NCBI GenBank assembly: GCA_965231765.1
Contig: OZ246887.1
Location: forward strand, 3,844,001-3,908,000
DNA from: JAAXHF01 sp963665955
GTDB taxonomy: Bacteria > Desulfobacterota > Binatia > Bin18
Length of the DNA: 64,000 bases
Direction of reading: 5' to 3'
The notes beneath the pieces are model-generated. The model made no database searches. It was not told the DNA's origin and saw only the letters and a program-made list of their open reading frames with translations. A program made the translations under genes and the position numbers. Shown piece by piece: positions 42,555-52,275 of this stretch (position 1 is its first letter; every line of letters starts with the position of its first letter).

Positions 42555-45500
42555 ATGCGCAAGCACAACGGCGGCTATCTCTATACACCTTCCGATCTGG
42601 TTGAGTTTCTGAACTCGCCTTTTGCGACCTGGATGACGCGCCGCTTTGTTGATGACCCCAGCGCTGTGACACCTGATGCCGACCCGCCAGAGCTGCTGAG
42701 TCTTCGTGAGCAGGCACAACGTCATGAGCAGGCTTGTCTGGCGCAGTTGCGAGCAGAGGGGCACGATGTATATGAAGTCCCAAGCAGCGAAGATCGTGTC
42801 CAGCTCACCCGCCAAGCTATGCAGGCTGGACACGACGTAATTTTCCATGCGGTACTGGCTCAGGCCGATTTTTGGGCACAGGCTGCTTTCCTGGTGCGGG
42901 TTGATGCGACCTCAGTATTTGGGGACTATGCCTACGAAGTCTGGGAGACGAAAGTCGCCCGAGTGGTGAAACCCGAATCTCTGATCCAGCTGTGTTGTCA
43001 TGCCGACCTGCTCGAAGCGCTTCAAGGCTGTCGTCCCAAACAGATCCATATTGTTTTGGGAAATGGCGAGCGGCAGCCATTTCGGACAAACGATTACGTG
43101 TATTATTACCGGGCACTCAAAAGAGCGTGTGTCTCATTTGTAGAGCAGGCGCATCATGCGCATCCACCATTGCCCAATCTGGGGGTCAATAATGGCCGTT
43201 GGCAGTCCCAGGCTGAAGCACTGCTGGAGTCTGCGGATCATTTGTGTCGGGTGGCGACGATTACTCAACAACAGATGGACAAGCTCCAGGACGCAGGTAT
43301 CACGACTATGCAGGCTTTGGCCGAGACAAGCCAAACCCATATTGCCCGTCTAGACGACGCAATCTTTGCTCGCCTGCGGGAACAAGCCCGGCTGCAAATT
43401 GCGTCTGCCAAGCGTTTACAGCCTGCCTATCAAATTGTGACTCCTGTTGCGGATGATCCGCGCAAGGGATTGGCTGTGCTCCCGCCTGCTTCTCGGCTTG
43501 ATGTCTATTTTGATATGGAAGGCTATCCGCTCATGGAAGGGGGACTGGAATATCTGTTTGGCGCGCTCTACGTCGAGCCGGGTGAAGCCCGATTTATTGA
43601 CTGGTGGGCGCATGATGCACAGGAGGAAAAACGCGCCTTTGAAGGTTTTATCGATTGGGTGTTTGCCCGTTGGCAGACGGATTCGTCGCTACACATTTAT
43701 CACTACGCCAACTATGAGGTTGCAGCCCTGCGTAGACTAATGGGCCGTTATGGCACGCGTGAAGCGGAGGTTGATACTCTGCTGCGCCAGCATGTCTTTG
43801 TCGATCTGTATACCATCGTGCGCCAAGGGGTACAGGTTGGCGAGCCGCGCTACTCCATCAAAAACCTAGAGCATCTGTACCGCGAGCAACGAGCCGGGGC
43901 GGTGACCCAAGCGATTGATTCGATCACGTTTTACGATCGCTGGCTGGCCAGCGGCGAGTCTGGGCGTTGGCAGGAATCGCCGCTGCTGCAAGATATTCGT
44001 GATTACAATCGTGATGATTGTGAATCCACCTGGCAGCTCACCGAATGGCTCCGCCAACGCCGGTCCGAGGCCGGTATTCGCTGGCTACCACCAGGTGGTG
44101 GGGCGCTCGACGCTGAGCAAGCCCTGGAAAGTTTATCCGAACCAAATCCTCGGCACGCATTAGCAGAACGTTTGTTAGCAGAAATTCCGCACGCAGCAGC
44201 AGCCCGGACGCCCGAGGAAGATCGCTGGCACCTGCAAGAGATGTTCGGGCATGTTGTGGAATTCCACCGACGTGAGGAAAAGCCGCTGTGGTGGGCGACA
44301 TTTGAGCGGCATGCCATGACAGAGCAAGAACTGGTCGAAGACTTGGACTGTTTAGGCGGACTGGAGCGTGCATCTGATCCACCTGTTCGCGTCAAAAACT
44401 CTCTAGGTTTTTGGTACGTGTTTGATCCTGATCAGGATACAAAGCTGACTGCAGGCAAGACCTGCTTTTTTGCCCATGATCTTGATATCACAACTGATAT
44501 CCAGGTGCTGGACCGAGATGCCGGGCGGGTGTGTCTCAAATTTGGGCCGAAAAAAATCAAGCAACTCGATGGCCAGAAACCGCCGCGGAGGCTCTCGTTG
44601 ATTCCGAATGAACGTGTCTCAGCCCAGGTGATTGCCGAGGCGATTGAGCAGGCGGCGCGGAGCTGGCACGATGCTCAGCAACTCTCTCCAGCCCTGAAAA
44701 ACTTTCTGTTGCGCGAGCCGCCACGCTTACAGCACACGCCGGATACAGCCGGGACACTTTTGTCCCTGATGAGCTTGCTGAACGCGGGTGAAGATGTGGC
44801 AACAGATGTCCAGGCAGACCTCGGGATCGCGGCGGTGCGTATCGTCTCCGCCCTTGATCATTCTACCCTGTGCATCCAGGGGCCGCCTGGCGCGGGAAAA
44901 ACAACGACTGCAGCAGTGGTTATTCTGGCCCTCCTGGCTGATGGCAAACGGGTTGGCATTACGTCTAACAGTCATGCCGCGATCCTGAACCTGATGCATA
45001 AGTGTAGTGACATGCAAGACGGGCATCTTGCTTGTATAAAGGTTGGTGGCTCTGAGGACGCACCATTTTTTGCGCAGTGTTTGGGGGCGCAATATGTGAA
45101 ATCGGTCCGGGATGTCTTGCCCCGCCTGTCCCAGGTCGGGCTGATTGGGGGCACGGCATGGACGTTTAGCGCGCCGGGCATGCGGGATAAACTGGACTAT
45201 CTCTTTGTTGATGAAGCTGGCCAGGTCTCCGTCGCCAACTTGATCGGCATGGCCGCCTCGACCCGGAATATTGTCTTGTTAGGAGATCAAATGCAGCTCG
45301 GCCAGCCTATTCAAGGCGCGCATCCTGGTGACAGTGGCCAGTCGAGTTTGGCCTATCTCCTCCAGGGCCAAGCGACGATTCCCAATACGCTGGGGCTCTT
45401 TCTGGGCACAACCTGGCGACTCCATCCTCAGTTGTGTGATTTTATTTCAGACACGATGTACGATGGACGTTTGCAGGCTGCCGCCCAGACCGCGCAACGC

Positions 45501-46040
45501 ATCGTTCGTGTCCCCCACACAGGAATGCCCGTTATCCGTCAAGAGGCTGGCCTGGTGTTTGTCCCGGTCCAGCATGCAGGCAATAGCCAGGGCAGTGATG
45601 AAGAAGTTGCCATGATACAAGAGATTGTGGCTGAGCTGTTGGGTCGTGAACTGACTGATGAAAACGGACAGGCGGTGGGGATTCTTGGCTTTGAGGATAT
45701 CGTGTGTGTTGCGCCGTATAATATGCAGGTGCGAAAGCTCCAGGCGGCCTTAGGACCACAAGCGCGGGTCGGTTCGGTCGATAAATTTCAAGGCCAAGAG
45801 GCGGCTGTGGTGATTGTGTCGATGTGTGCGAGCCAAGGTGAGAGCTCGCCCCGAGGTATAGAGTTTCTGTTCAATCGTAACCGGCTGAATGTGGCTCTCT
45901 CTCGGGCGCGCAGCCTGGCTATTGTGGTAGCCAATCCTGGTCTGTCTCAGACGCGCTGTAGCACTATCGCCAACATGGCTTTGATTAATTTGTTTTGTCG
46001 GGTGATGGAAGAGGGCAGTCCTGAAAGATTAAGTGTATGA
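42555..46040 (+). CDS. TM0106-type RecB-like nuclease, RNase H-like and SF1 helicase fusion
   Basis: An 1161-aa multidomain enzyme. Residues 1-150 form a RecB-like nuclease (FGDYAYEVWETKVAR near 121-135 holds the Asp and ExK). At 315-500 there is an RNase H-like exonuclease domain (VYFDMEGYP, NLEHLYR, DYNRDDCEST with acidic residues). From about 770 it is a UPF1/Dna2-type SF1 helicase: GPPGAGKTT Walker A (773-781), FVDEAGQ Walker B (about 881-887), VDKFQGQEAAVVIVSM (about 1074) and RLNVALSRAR (about 1114). It probably unwinds and degrades nucleic acids in repair or defence. It overlaps the next gene by 4 bases. Confidence 0.9.
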   Translation: MRKHNGGYLYTPSDLVEFLNSPFATWMTRRFVDDPSAVTPDADPPELLSLREQAQRHEQACLAQLRAEGHDVYEVPSSEDRVQLTRQAMQAGHDVIFHAVLAQADFWAQAAFLVRVDATSVFGDYAYEVWETKVARVVKPESLIQLCCHADLLEALQGCRPKQIHIVLGNGERQPFRTNDYVYYYRALKRACVSFVEQAHHAHPPLPNLGVNNGRWQSQAEALLESADHLCRVATITQQQMDKLQDAGITTMQALAETSQTHIARLDDAIFARLREQARLQIASAKRLQPAYQIVTPVADDPRKGLAVLPPASRLDVYFDMEGYPLMEGGLEYLFGALYVEPGEARFIDWWAHDAQEEKRAFEGFIDWVFARWQTDSSLHIYHYANYEVAALRRLMGRYGTREAEVDTLLRQHVFVDLYTIVRQGVQVGEPRYSIKNLEHLYREQRAGAVTQAIDSITFYDRWLASGESGRWQESPLLQDIRDYNRDDCESTWQLTEWLRQRRSEAGIRWLPPGGGALDAEQALESLSEPNPRHALAERLLAEIPHAAAARTPEEDRWHLQEMFGHVVEFHRREEKPLWWATFERHAMTEQELVEDLDCLGGLERASDPPVRVKNSLGFWYVFDPDQDTKLTAGKTCFFAHDLDITTDIQVLDRDAGRVCLKFGPKKIKQLDGQKPPRRLSLIPNERVSAQVIAEAIEQAARSWHDAQQLSPALKNFLLREPPRLQHTPDTAGTLLSLMSLLNAGEDVATDVQADLGIAAVRIVSALDHSTLCIQGPPGAGKTTTAAVVILALLADGKRVGITSNSHAAILNLMHKCSDMQDGHLACIKVGGSEDAPFFAQCLGAQYVKSVRDVLPRLSQVGLIGGTAWTFSAPGMRDKLDYLFVDEAGQVSVANLIGMAASTRNIVLLGDQMQLGQPIQGAHPGDSGQSSLAYLLQGQATIPNTLGLFLGTTWRLHPQLCDFISDTMYDGRLQAAAQTAQRIVRVPHTGMPVIRQEAGLVFVPVQHAGNSQGSDEEVAMIQEIVAELLGRELTDENGQAVGILGFEDIVCVAPYNMQVRKLQAALGPQARVGSVDKFQGQEAAVVIVSMCASQGESSPRGIEFLFNRNRLNVALSRARSLAIVVANPGLSQTRCSTIANMALINLFCRVMEEGSPERLSV

Positions 46041-46426
46041 AAACCTTCCACAAATACCTGCTGCTCCAAATTCCCGGCTGGATCCTGTGGAGTCTCATCT
46101 TGATGTGGGCGCATAGCTCGCTCAAGCTGCCGCTGTGGACAGCTGGTATCCTGCTGGGTCTGGCAGTCGTGAAGGATTTTGTAGTCTACCCGTTTGTTCG
46201 CTCAGCCTATGAGTCTAACGCTAAAACCGGGACAGAGCGACTTGTTGGGGTTGGCGGAAAAGTCCAACACACCATCAATCCGAAAGGTTATGTTCGGGTC
46301 AATGGCGAATTGTGGCGGGCGGAGACAGAACTTGCTGATCAACCCCTGCCGTCTGGAAGCCCTGTCACAGTTCGAGCGTTTCGGGGCCTGACCCTGATCG
46401 TTGCTCCAAAAGAAAACCTGTCATAA
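46037..46426 (+). CDS. NfeD-like membrane protein
   Basis: A 129-aa protein with two membrane helices (about 7-27 and 32-52) and a C-terminal OB-fold (LVGVGGKVQHTINPKGYVRV, then NGELWRAE and a closing strand LTLIVAPK) as in NfeD C-terminal domains. NfeD proteins usually accompany stomatin-like SPFH proteins or a serine protease, neither of which is here. It is coupled to the large helicase by an ATGA overlap, an unexpected pairing. The gene ends 4 bases before a strong hairpin. Confidence 0.75.
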   Translation: MKTFHKYLLLQIPGWILWSLILMWAHSSLKLPLWTAGILLGLAVVKDFVVYPFVRSAYESNAKTGTERLVGVGGKVQHTINPKGYVRVNGELWRAETELADQPLPSGSPVTVRAFRGLTLIVAPKENLS

Positions 46427-46460
46427 AAAAAGCCCCGCGCAGCATATGCTGCGCGGGGCT
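46424..46460 (-). terminator. Intrinsic terminator for the minus-strand LLM gene
   Basis: A perfect 30-base palindrome (46431-46460), with 15-base arms AGCCCCGCGCAGCAT / ATGCTGCGCGGGGCT, is followed on the minus strand by T7. It would end the LLM transcript; the same hairpin may also end the plus-strand operon in the opposite direction, without its own T-run. Confidence 0.9.
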
Positions 46461-46503
46461 TCGAGACCTTATCTCTACAGACGGTTCGAACCGCCGCTAC
46501 GAC

Positions 46504-47628
46504 TTATTTGGCTTGAAGCGTCGCCGCAGCGGTAACATCCACCGGAGCTTGGCTGGTCTTTGGCGTCCAGCTATGAAGCTCTTGTCCAGCGGTTCTGGCG
46601 AAGAGACGCATGCACTTCTCAACTTCGTCGTATGGCAAGCTCTGGTAGCTGAAGCAACCGTTGACTTCGAAGTCACCAATGACTTCGCGGCGCTTGCGAA
46701 GCTTTTCGACGATCCTATCCGGCGTGCCCCACAGGTTAGCCTCAATGAATTCCTTGACCACGGCGTCCATGCCAGCTGCTTTCATCTGCTGGGCAGCCGC
46801 CGCATAGTGGGCATAGGACTTACCGGTGTCAGCAAAGTGATCACCGGTCATCTCGTAGTGCTCCATCACACTCCAGTAGTAGCCGACAATATTCTTGTTG
46901 GCGATCTCCTCGGCGCGCTTCACATCTTCTGTACAAGCCACGAAGTCTGCGCAATTGATCGGCGGCGCTTCTTCGCCATTGTTCTGTTTGCGATAATCTT
47001 CGCGATATTTGTGGATGCTGTCAGCAGATTTTTCCCACGCCGCCTGGGAGAACATCATCGCCCCGAGACCCAAGCGGGCGGCAACGTCAAACGACTCGGG
47101 TGACATGCACACCATGTAACGGCGGCCTTTGAAGCTCCCGATAGGCCGCGGGCGGATTTCAACCCGCGCTTGTTTGTAGTGCTGGGTATCAGATTCAACA
47201 AAGCCTTCTTCCAGCCCGTTGACAATGATCGCAGCCGCTTCATTAAACCGATCCCGGGCCTCGGACATATCCACACCCATGCCACGGTATTCACGCCGTG
47301 ACAGACCACGGCCAAGCCCTAAAACGGCGCGGCCATCTGACAGATGGTCAAGCATGACCATCTTCTCAACCACCCGCATGGGGTTATTCCAGGGCAGGAT
47401 GATTGCGCCCGTTGCCAGTTGGAGGCGCTCGGTCCGGGCAGCGATATAGCTCAAGTACTGCATATTGTCCGGGCAGATTGAATAATCGAAGAAATGGTGC
47501 TCAACTGGCCAAATTGAGTCAAAACCCATGCCCTCTGCCTCAATGGCGAGCCGGGTTTCGTGTTTGAACATCTCCCGATCGTCATAGTCGTTGTGGTTCG
47601 GAATTACCATCTGAATACCGAATTTCAT
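46504..47628 (-). CDS. LLM-class flavin-dependent oxidoreductase
   Basis: A 374-aa luciferase-like monooxygenase. MKFGIQMVIPNHNDYDD, FDSIWPVEHHFFDYSICPDN and GRAVLGLGRGLSRREY are the family's barrel-entry, active-site and cofactor loops. A Cys/Tyr-rich VNGCFSYQSLPYDEVE segment is near the C-terminus. The start ATG 47628 has AGGAG 5 bases upstream; the GTG two codons earlier falls inside that site. It is flanked by an intrinsic terminator at its 3' end. Substrate unknown. Confidence 0.88.
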   Translation of the reverse strand: MKFGIQMVIPNHNDYDDREMFKHETRLAIEAEGMGFDSIWPVEHHFFDYSICPDNMQYLSYIAARTERLQLATGAIILPWNNPMRVVEKMVMLDHLSDGRAVLGLGRGLSRREYRGMGVDMSEARDRFNEAAAIIVNGLEEGFVESDTQHYKQARVEIRPRPIGSFKGRRYMVCMSPESFDVAARLGLGAMMFSQAAWEKSADSIHKYREDYRKQNNGEEAPPINCADFVACTEDVKRAEEIANKNIVGYYWSVMEHYEMTGDHFADTGKSYAHYAAAAQQMKAAGMDAVVKEFIEANLWGTPDRIVEKLRKRREVIGDFEVNGCFSYQSLPYDEVEKCMRLFARTAGQELHSWTPKTSQAPVDVTAAATLQAK

Positions 47629-47924
47629 AGTCACTCCTTTCCTCTCCCCCGTGTATTCTCGAAGGGAGGGTACATGACAAAATATCTGGCTAGCCTACCC
47701 GAATCAGTCTGATCCGACAAGGCGTGGCATCCCTGAAGCGCTGAAGCTGAGCGGCCAGCGGCAAAATGGAGCAGGTGTCACAGATAGGGCAATGATCCGT
47801 TTAGACATCACCTGTGCTCAATGCCAACCCTTGTGGTTTGAGCTGACCATGTGTGATAGCACGGCGGTGGGGCAAATGGGCTAAAAAGAATGCCGCAAGC
47901 TCAGGTTAAAAACGGAGGAAAATC

Positions 47925-49910
47925 ATGCCAGGACAGGCATCCACACCACCGCTCACAAAAACGGACAAACCGCTCTGGACTCCAACACCCGACTGCGCCC
48001 GACAAACCCAGCTGGCCGAGTTCATGAACAGGGACGGGAGCCCACATTTTACAGATTATCACTCTTTGTGGGAATGGACGCTTGAAAATCCGGCTCAATT
48101 CTGGTCAGCCGTCTGGGATTTCTGCGTGGTGATTGGAGACAAAGGCGAGGCGCTCCTGGCCGCCGCCGACAAAATGCCAGGCGCGCAGTTTTTTCCGGAG
48201 GCCCGCTTAAATTTTGCTGAGAACTTGCTCCGCCGCCGCGATAACGCCACTGCTCTGATCTTTTGCTCTGAAGCTGGGGCGGAACGCAGTATGAGCTTCG
48301 CTGAACTGTATGACGCTGTCAGCCGTTTTGCCCAAGCACTTCAAAACCTTGGGGTCGGGGCGGGCGACCGGCTGGCTGGCTGTATGCCGAACATGCCGGA
48401 GACGATTATTGCGATGCTTGCCGCCTCTAGCCTGGGGGCAATCTGGTCCTCGGCTTCGCCGGATTTTGGCGCGCCAGGCGTGCTCGACCGGTTCGGGCAG
48501 ATTGAGCCGACAGTCCTGGTCGGAGTAGATGGATATTTCTATAACGGCAAACCCGTTGATTGTATGTCCAAAATCCGAGAGGTCCAGCGCGCGTTGAAGA
48601 GTCTGAAAAAAACGATCATTGTTCCCTTTGTATCGGACAGTCCTGATCTCGACGGTTTAGCTGATACCGTGTTGCAGGACGATTTCATCGCTCCCTATCA
48701 AGCCGCAGAGATGACCTTCGCCCGCCTGCCTTTTAATCATCCCTTATTCATCATGTTTTCGTCCGGCACGACGGGAGTGCCCAAGTGCATTGTCCACGGC
48801 CAGGGCGGGACACTGATTCAACATCTCAAGGAGCACCAGCTCCATTGCGATATTCGCCGGGACGACCGGGTGTTCTATTTCACGACTTGCGGCTGGATGA
48901 TGTGGAACTGGCTGGTGTCGGCATTGGCCAGTGAGGCAACGCTGCTGCTGTACGATGGCTCACCCTTCCATCCGGATGGGCATGTGTTGTGGGAGTTCAC
49001 CACCAAGCATGACTGCAAACTGTTCGGCACCAGCGCCAAATATATCGATGCGCTCAAAGTCAACAGCCTCCGCCCCGGCGACACGCACGACGTGAGTGCG
49101 CTACAGGTCGTGACCTCGACTGGTTCACCACTGGTGCATGAGAGCTTTGATTTTGTGTACGACGCGATTAAACAAGACGTGCACCTGGCCTCGATCTGTG
49201 GCGGGACGGATATCATATCGTGTTTTATGTTGGGCAACCCGATCTCTCCTGTCTGGCGGGGCGAGATCCAGGCAGCTGGGCTGGGCATGGCGATGGATGT
49301 ATTCGACGAAGGGGGTAAACCCATTCCAGCCGGTGCAGGGGCCGGGGAGCTGGTGTGTACCCAACCTTTCCCCAGTATGCCGGTCGGTTTCTGGAATGAT
49401 CCGGAGGGCAAGAAATATCATGACGCCTATTTCGATCGCTTTGACAATATCTGGTGCCATGGCGACTGGATTGAGCGCACGGTTCATAATGGGATCATTA
49501 TCCACGGCCGCTCAGACGCGACGTTGAACCCCGGCGGCGTGCGTATCGGCACGTCTGAAATCTACCGTCAGGTAGAACAGCTTGAGGGCGTGGTCGAGAG
49601 TATCGCGGTCGGTCAGGATTGGCAGGCGGATGTCCGGGTCATTCTGTTTATTATCCTCAAAAACGGCCTGGCGCTGACGCAAGCCTTGGAAAAAGACCTC
49701 AAAACCCGTATCCGGACTGGAGCTTCGCCACGTCATGTCCCGGCCAAGATTGTGCAGGTGACTGACATTCCTCGCACTAAAAGCGGGAAAATATCCGAAC
49801 TCGCAGTCCGCGATGTCATCCATGGCCGGTCTATCAAAAACGTGACTTCTCTTGCGAATCCGGAAGCGTTGGAGTTGTTCAGGGATATTGAGGCGTTGCA
49901 GGAAGATTGA
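47925..49910 (+). CDS. aacS: Acetoacetyl-CoA synthetase
   Basis: A 661-aa ANL-superfamily ligase converting acetoacetate and ATP to acetoacetyl-CoA. The N-terminal AcsA-like cap (HSLWEWTLENPAQFWSAVWD) is followed by the P-loop FSSGTTGVPK (about 281-290), FTTCGWMMWNWL, a substrate-site region TGSPLVHESFDF, DATLNPGGVRIG (about 526-537) and the C-terminal hinge with the catalytic Lys in RTKSGK (about 620). GGAGG lies before the ATG. With the thiolase and CoA-transferase genes elsewhere in the window it suits growth on ketone or ketogenic substrates. Confidence 0.93.
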   Translation: MPGQASTPPLTKTDKPLWTPTPDCARQTQLAEFMNRDGSPHFTDYHSLWEWTLENPAQFWSAVWDFCVVIGDKGEALLAAADKMPGAQFFPEARLNFAENLLRRRDNATALIFCSEAGAERSMSFAELYDAVSRFAQALQNLGVGAGDRLAGCMPNMPETIIAMLAASSLGAIWSSASPDFGAPGVLDRFGQIEPTVLVGVDGYFYNGKPVDCMSKIREVQRALKSLKKTIIVPFVSDSPDLDGLADTVLQDDFIAPYQAAEMTFARLPFNHPLFIMFSSGTTGVPKCIVHGQGGTLIQHLKEHQLHCDIRRDDRVFYFTTCGWMMWNWLVSALASEATLLLYDGSPFHPDGHVLWEFTTKHDCKLFGTSAKYIDALKVNSLRPGDTHDVSALQVVTSTGSPLVHESFDFVYDAIKQDVHLASICGGTDIISCFMLGNPISPVWRGEIQAAGLGMAMDVFDEGGKPIPAGAGAGELVCTQPFPSMPVGFWNDPEGKKYHDAYFDRFDNIWCHGDWIERTVHNGIIIHGRSDATLNPGGVRIGTSEIYRQVEQLEGVVESIAVGQDWQADVRVILFIILKNGLALTQALEKDLKTRIRTGASPRHVPAKIVQVTDIPRTKSGKISELAVRDVIHGRSIKNVTSLANPEALELFRDIEALQED

Positions 49911-49984
49911 AGACGGTATTCTCAGGCTTGCAGCGGCCCGCTTCACTCAATAACGAAAGAGGTCAGTCAAATAAGGAGAAGAGT

Positions 49985-51499
49985 ATGTCTGTCACTGTTC
50001 CCACGCCTGATCAATTGCAGGCAATCGCTGAGAAACTCGGCCTGTCTCTGACAGATGATGATATCGCCTCGTTTATCGGCCTCATGAAACCGACTGTTGA
50101 GGCCTACAACGTTGTTGGCCAACTACCCGACAACCTCCCCCAGGTCCACTATCCCCGCACGCCGGGTTACCGTCCGTCGGCTGAGGAGAACCCCCGTAAC
50201 GCTTGGTACTACAAGACCCGGATCGAGGGAGCCAGCCAGGGTAAACTCAAAGGCAAGACTGTTGTTCTCAAAGATAATGTCATGCTGGCTGGCGTACCGA
50301 TGATGAACGGTGCGTCTACCCTCGAAGGCTATGTGCCGGAAATTGACGCGACCATCGTCGCTCGCATTTTGGATGCCGGCGGCACGATCGTCGGTAAAGC
50401 ACACTGCGAATATTTCTGTGTGTCTGGGGGCAGTCATACCAACGCCACTGGCCCAGTCCACAATCCCTATAAGATGGGCTACTCAGCTGGCGGCTCCTCC
50501 TCAGGCAGCGCGGTCTTGGTTGCGCTCGGCGAAGTGGACATGGCGATCGGCGGCGACCAAGGCGGCTCTATCCGTATGCCGTCTTCCTTCTCTGGGACCT
50601 ACGGCATGAAGCCGACCCATGGCCTGGTACCCTATACCGGCATCATGCCGATTGAAGTGTATGTCGATCACACCGGTCCCATGACCGCTACGGTCAGTGA
50701 TAATGCGCTTTTGCTTGAAGTCATTGCTGGACCGGACGGCTACGATCCACGTCAGTATGCACCGACCGTGCATCCCTATGCCCAGCTGTTGGAGGGCGGT
50801 GTCCGTGGTCTGAAGATTGGGATGGTGCAGGAGGGATTTGGCCGTCCGGAGTCAGAGCCTGACGTTGATGCCAAGGTCCGCCGTGCAGCCGCATTATTTG
50901 GTGAGCTGGGAGCCACAGTCAGCGAGGTGTCGATTCCGTGGCATCTGCTGGCCGGGAGTCTCTTTTTTCCGATCGTGGCTGAGGGAATGACACAGACGAT
51001 GCTCGAAGGGGATGGCTATGGAGTCAGCCGCTCGGACCTCTACGTAACGAGTCTGATGGATTTTCATCGGGGCTGGCGTCAGCGGGCTGACGAGCTGTCA
51101 GAGACCACCAAGCTCTTTGCCCTGTTTGGCACGTATGTTCGTCAGCAGTATGGCAGCCGCTACTACGGCAAAACCATGAACATCATCCGGCAGCTCATCG
51201 CGGCCTATGATGCGGTCCTGGCAGAATACGACCTGTTGCTCATGCCAACAACGCCGATGAAGGCCCAACCTCTGCCGCCGCCAGATGCTCCGCGCGAAGA
51301 GGTGGTCGATCGCGCTCTTGAAATGACGACCAACACCGCTCCATTCAATCTATCCCACCATCCTGCTATGGCTCTTCCATGTGGCATGAGCGACGGACTG
51401 CCGGTGAGTATGATGCTAGTCGGCAAGGCGTTTGATGAGCCGACTATCTATCGCGCGGCCTATGCTTTTGAGCAAGCTGGAGATTGGAAACAGTTGTGA
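49985..51499 (+). CDS. Amidase signature enzyme
   Basis: A 504-aa amidase. The Lys-Ser-Ser triad is visible: KDNV (about 100) supplies Lys, GGSSSGS (about 171-177) the cis-Ser, and GGDQGGSIR (about 191-199) the nucleophilic Ser. It hydrolyses carboxamides to acids and ammonia. ATG 49985 follows AAGGAGAAG; a longer frame starts inside the previous gene. It is a close paralogue of the enzyme at 53397, sharing GVPMMNG and EGYVPEIDATIV. It ends overlapping the region of the MNT gene. Confidence 0.92.
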   Translation: MSVTVPTPDQLQAIAEKLGLSLTDDDIASFIGLMKPTVEAYNVVGQLPDNLPQVHYPRTPGYRPSAEENPRNAWYYKTRIEGASQGKLKGKTVVLKDNVMLAGVPMMNGASTLEGYVPEIDATIVARILDAGGTIVGKAHCEYFCVSGGSHTNATGPVHNPYKMGYSAGGSSSGSAVLVALGEVDMAIGGDQGGSIRMPSSFSGTYGMKPTHGLVPYTGIMPIEVYVDHTGPMTATVSDNALLLEVIAGPDGYDPRQYAPTVHPYAQLLEGGVRGLKIGMVQEGFGRPESEPDVDAKVRRAAALFGELGATVSEVSIPWHLLAGSLFFPIVAEGMTQTMLEGDGYGVSRSDLYVTSLMDFHRGWRQRADELSETTKLFALFGTYVRQQYGSRYYGKTMNIIRQLIAAYDAVLAEYDLLLMPTTPMKAQPLPPPDAPREEVVDRALEMTTNTAPFNLSHHPAMALPCGMSDGLPVSMMLVGKAFDEPTIYRAAYAFEQAGDWKQL

Positions 51500-51549
51500 G
51501 TGAGCCTGTGTATGATTCTGACGGACGGCCTGAAGCTGAGGTCAGCGCT

Positions 51550-51861
51550 ATGACTCCACGAGAACGAGCGATACAGGCAGTCCGTCTCCTGGTCACTGAC
51601 AAGCTGGCAAACATCCCTGCCAGGGTGTATTTGATTGGATCCAGCGCTCGTGGTGATAGCCACCGCTACAGCGATATCGATATCGCTATCGAGACTCTCC
51701 AAGCAACGACAGAGACTTTGATTCCAGACATTCGTTGTCTGCTCGAAGAGAGTGATATCCCGTTTTTTGTCGATGTCTTTGACTTTACCCAGCTCGACGA
51801 ATCATACCGTCAGCATATCAAGAAAGAGGGGGTGCTGTGGACCGTGTCGCCAGAACGCTAA
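51550..51861 (+). CDS. MNT-type nucleotidyltransferase (antitoxin of HEPN/MNT pair)
   Basis: A small nucleotidyltransferase. VYLIGSSARGDSHRYSDIDI holds the GS(S/A)xxGxxxxxSDxD motif with both Asp metal ligands, followed by the third acidic strand FFVDVFDF. In minimal MNT/HEPN systems it AMPylates or otherwise neutralises the HEPN RNase. The ATG 51550 has GAGG upstream; an earlier GTG at 51496 that overlaps the amidase stop (GTGA) is possible. The partner gene starts inside its 3' end. Confidence 0.78.
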   Translation: MTPRERAIQAVRLLVTDKLANIPARVYLIGSSARGDSHRYSDIDIAIETLQATTETLIPDIRCLLEESDIPFFVDVFDFTQLDESYRQHIKKEGVLWTVSPER

Positions 51862-52229
51862 CAGACGCCCGTCGCGCTCTCACTCCATTGTTCGAGCTGT
51901 GCGATTTGTCACACCCAACCGATATTGAAAGAGATGCCACTATTCAGCGATTTGAGTATAGCTTTGAAACAGTGTGGAAATCAGCTTAACAGATTCTCTT
52001 GGTAGAGGGAATCGAGGCCAATTCGCCACGTGCTGCTATTCGCTCCAGCCGAAGCGTAGGTTTACTCAGTGACGAACAAGCGGAGGCGGGTATGCGGATG
52101 CTCAACGATCGTAATCTCACAAGCCATACATACCAGAGCACTCTTGCCCAAGAGATCTTTGGCCGACTTGCTACACATGCGCGCCTCCTCGATTCCTGGC
52201 TGAGCGCACTTGAAGCTCGTTTAGATTAA
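51837..52229 (+). pseudogene. HEPN-domain toxin with in-frame ochre stop
   Basis: From GTG 51837, with GAGGGG just upstream, the frame encodes a complete 130-codon HEPN protein of the HI0074/substrate-binding type except that codon 51 is TAA (51987-51989), in the helix FEYSFETVWKSA-stop-QILLVEG where relatives have Lys or similar (AAA to TAA is one change). The RNase motif Rx4H is present downstream (RNLTSH). The MNT partner remains intact. A shorter product could only start after the stop and would lack the first helices, so the toxin is likely inactive. Confidence 0.75.
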
Positions 52230-52275
52230 GGGCTCGGGATTTTGTACGGAGACTGCTTATTCACAGGGAGAACCT

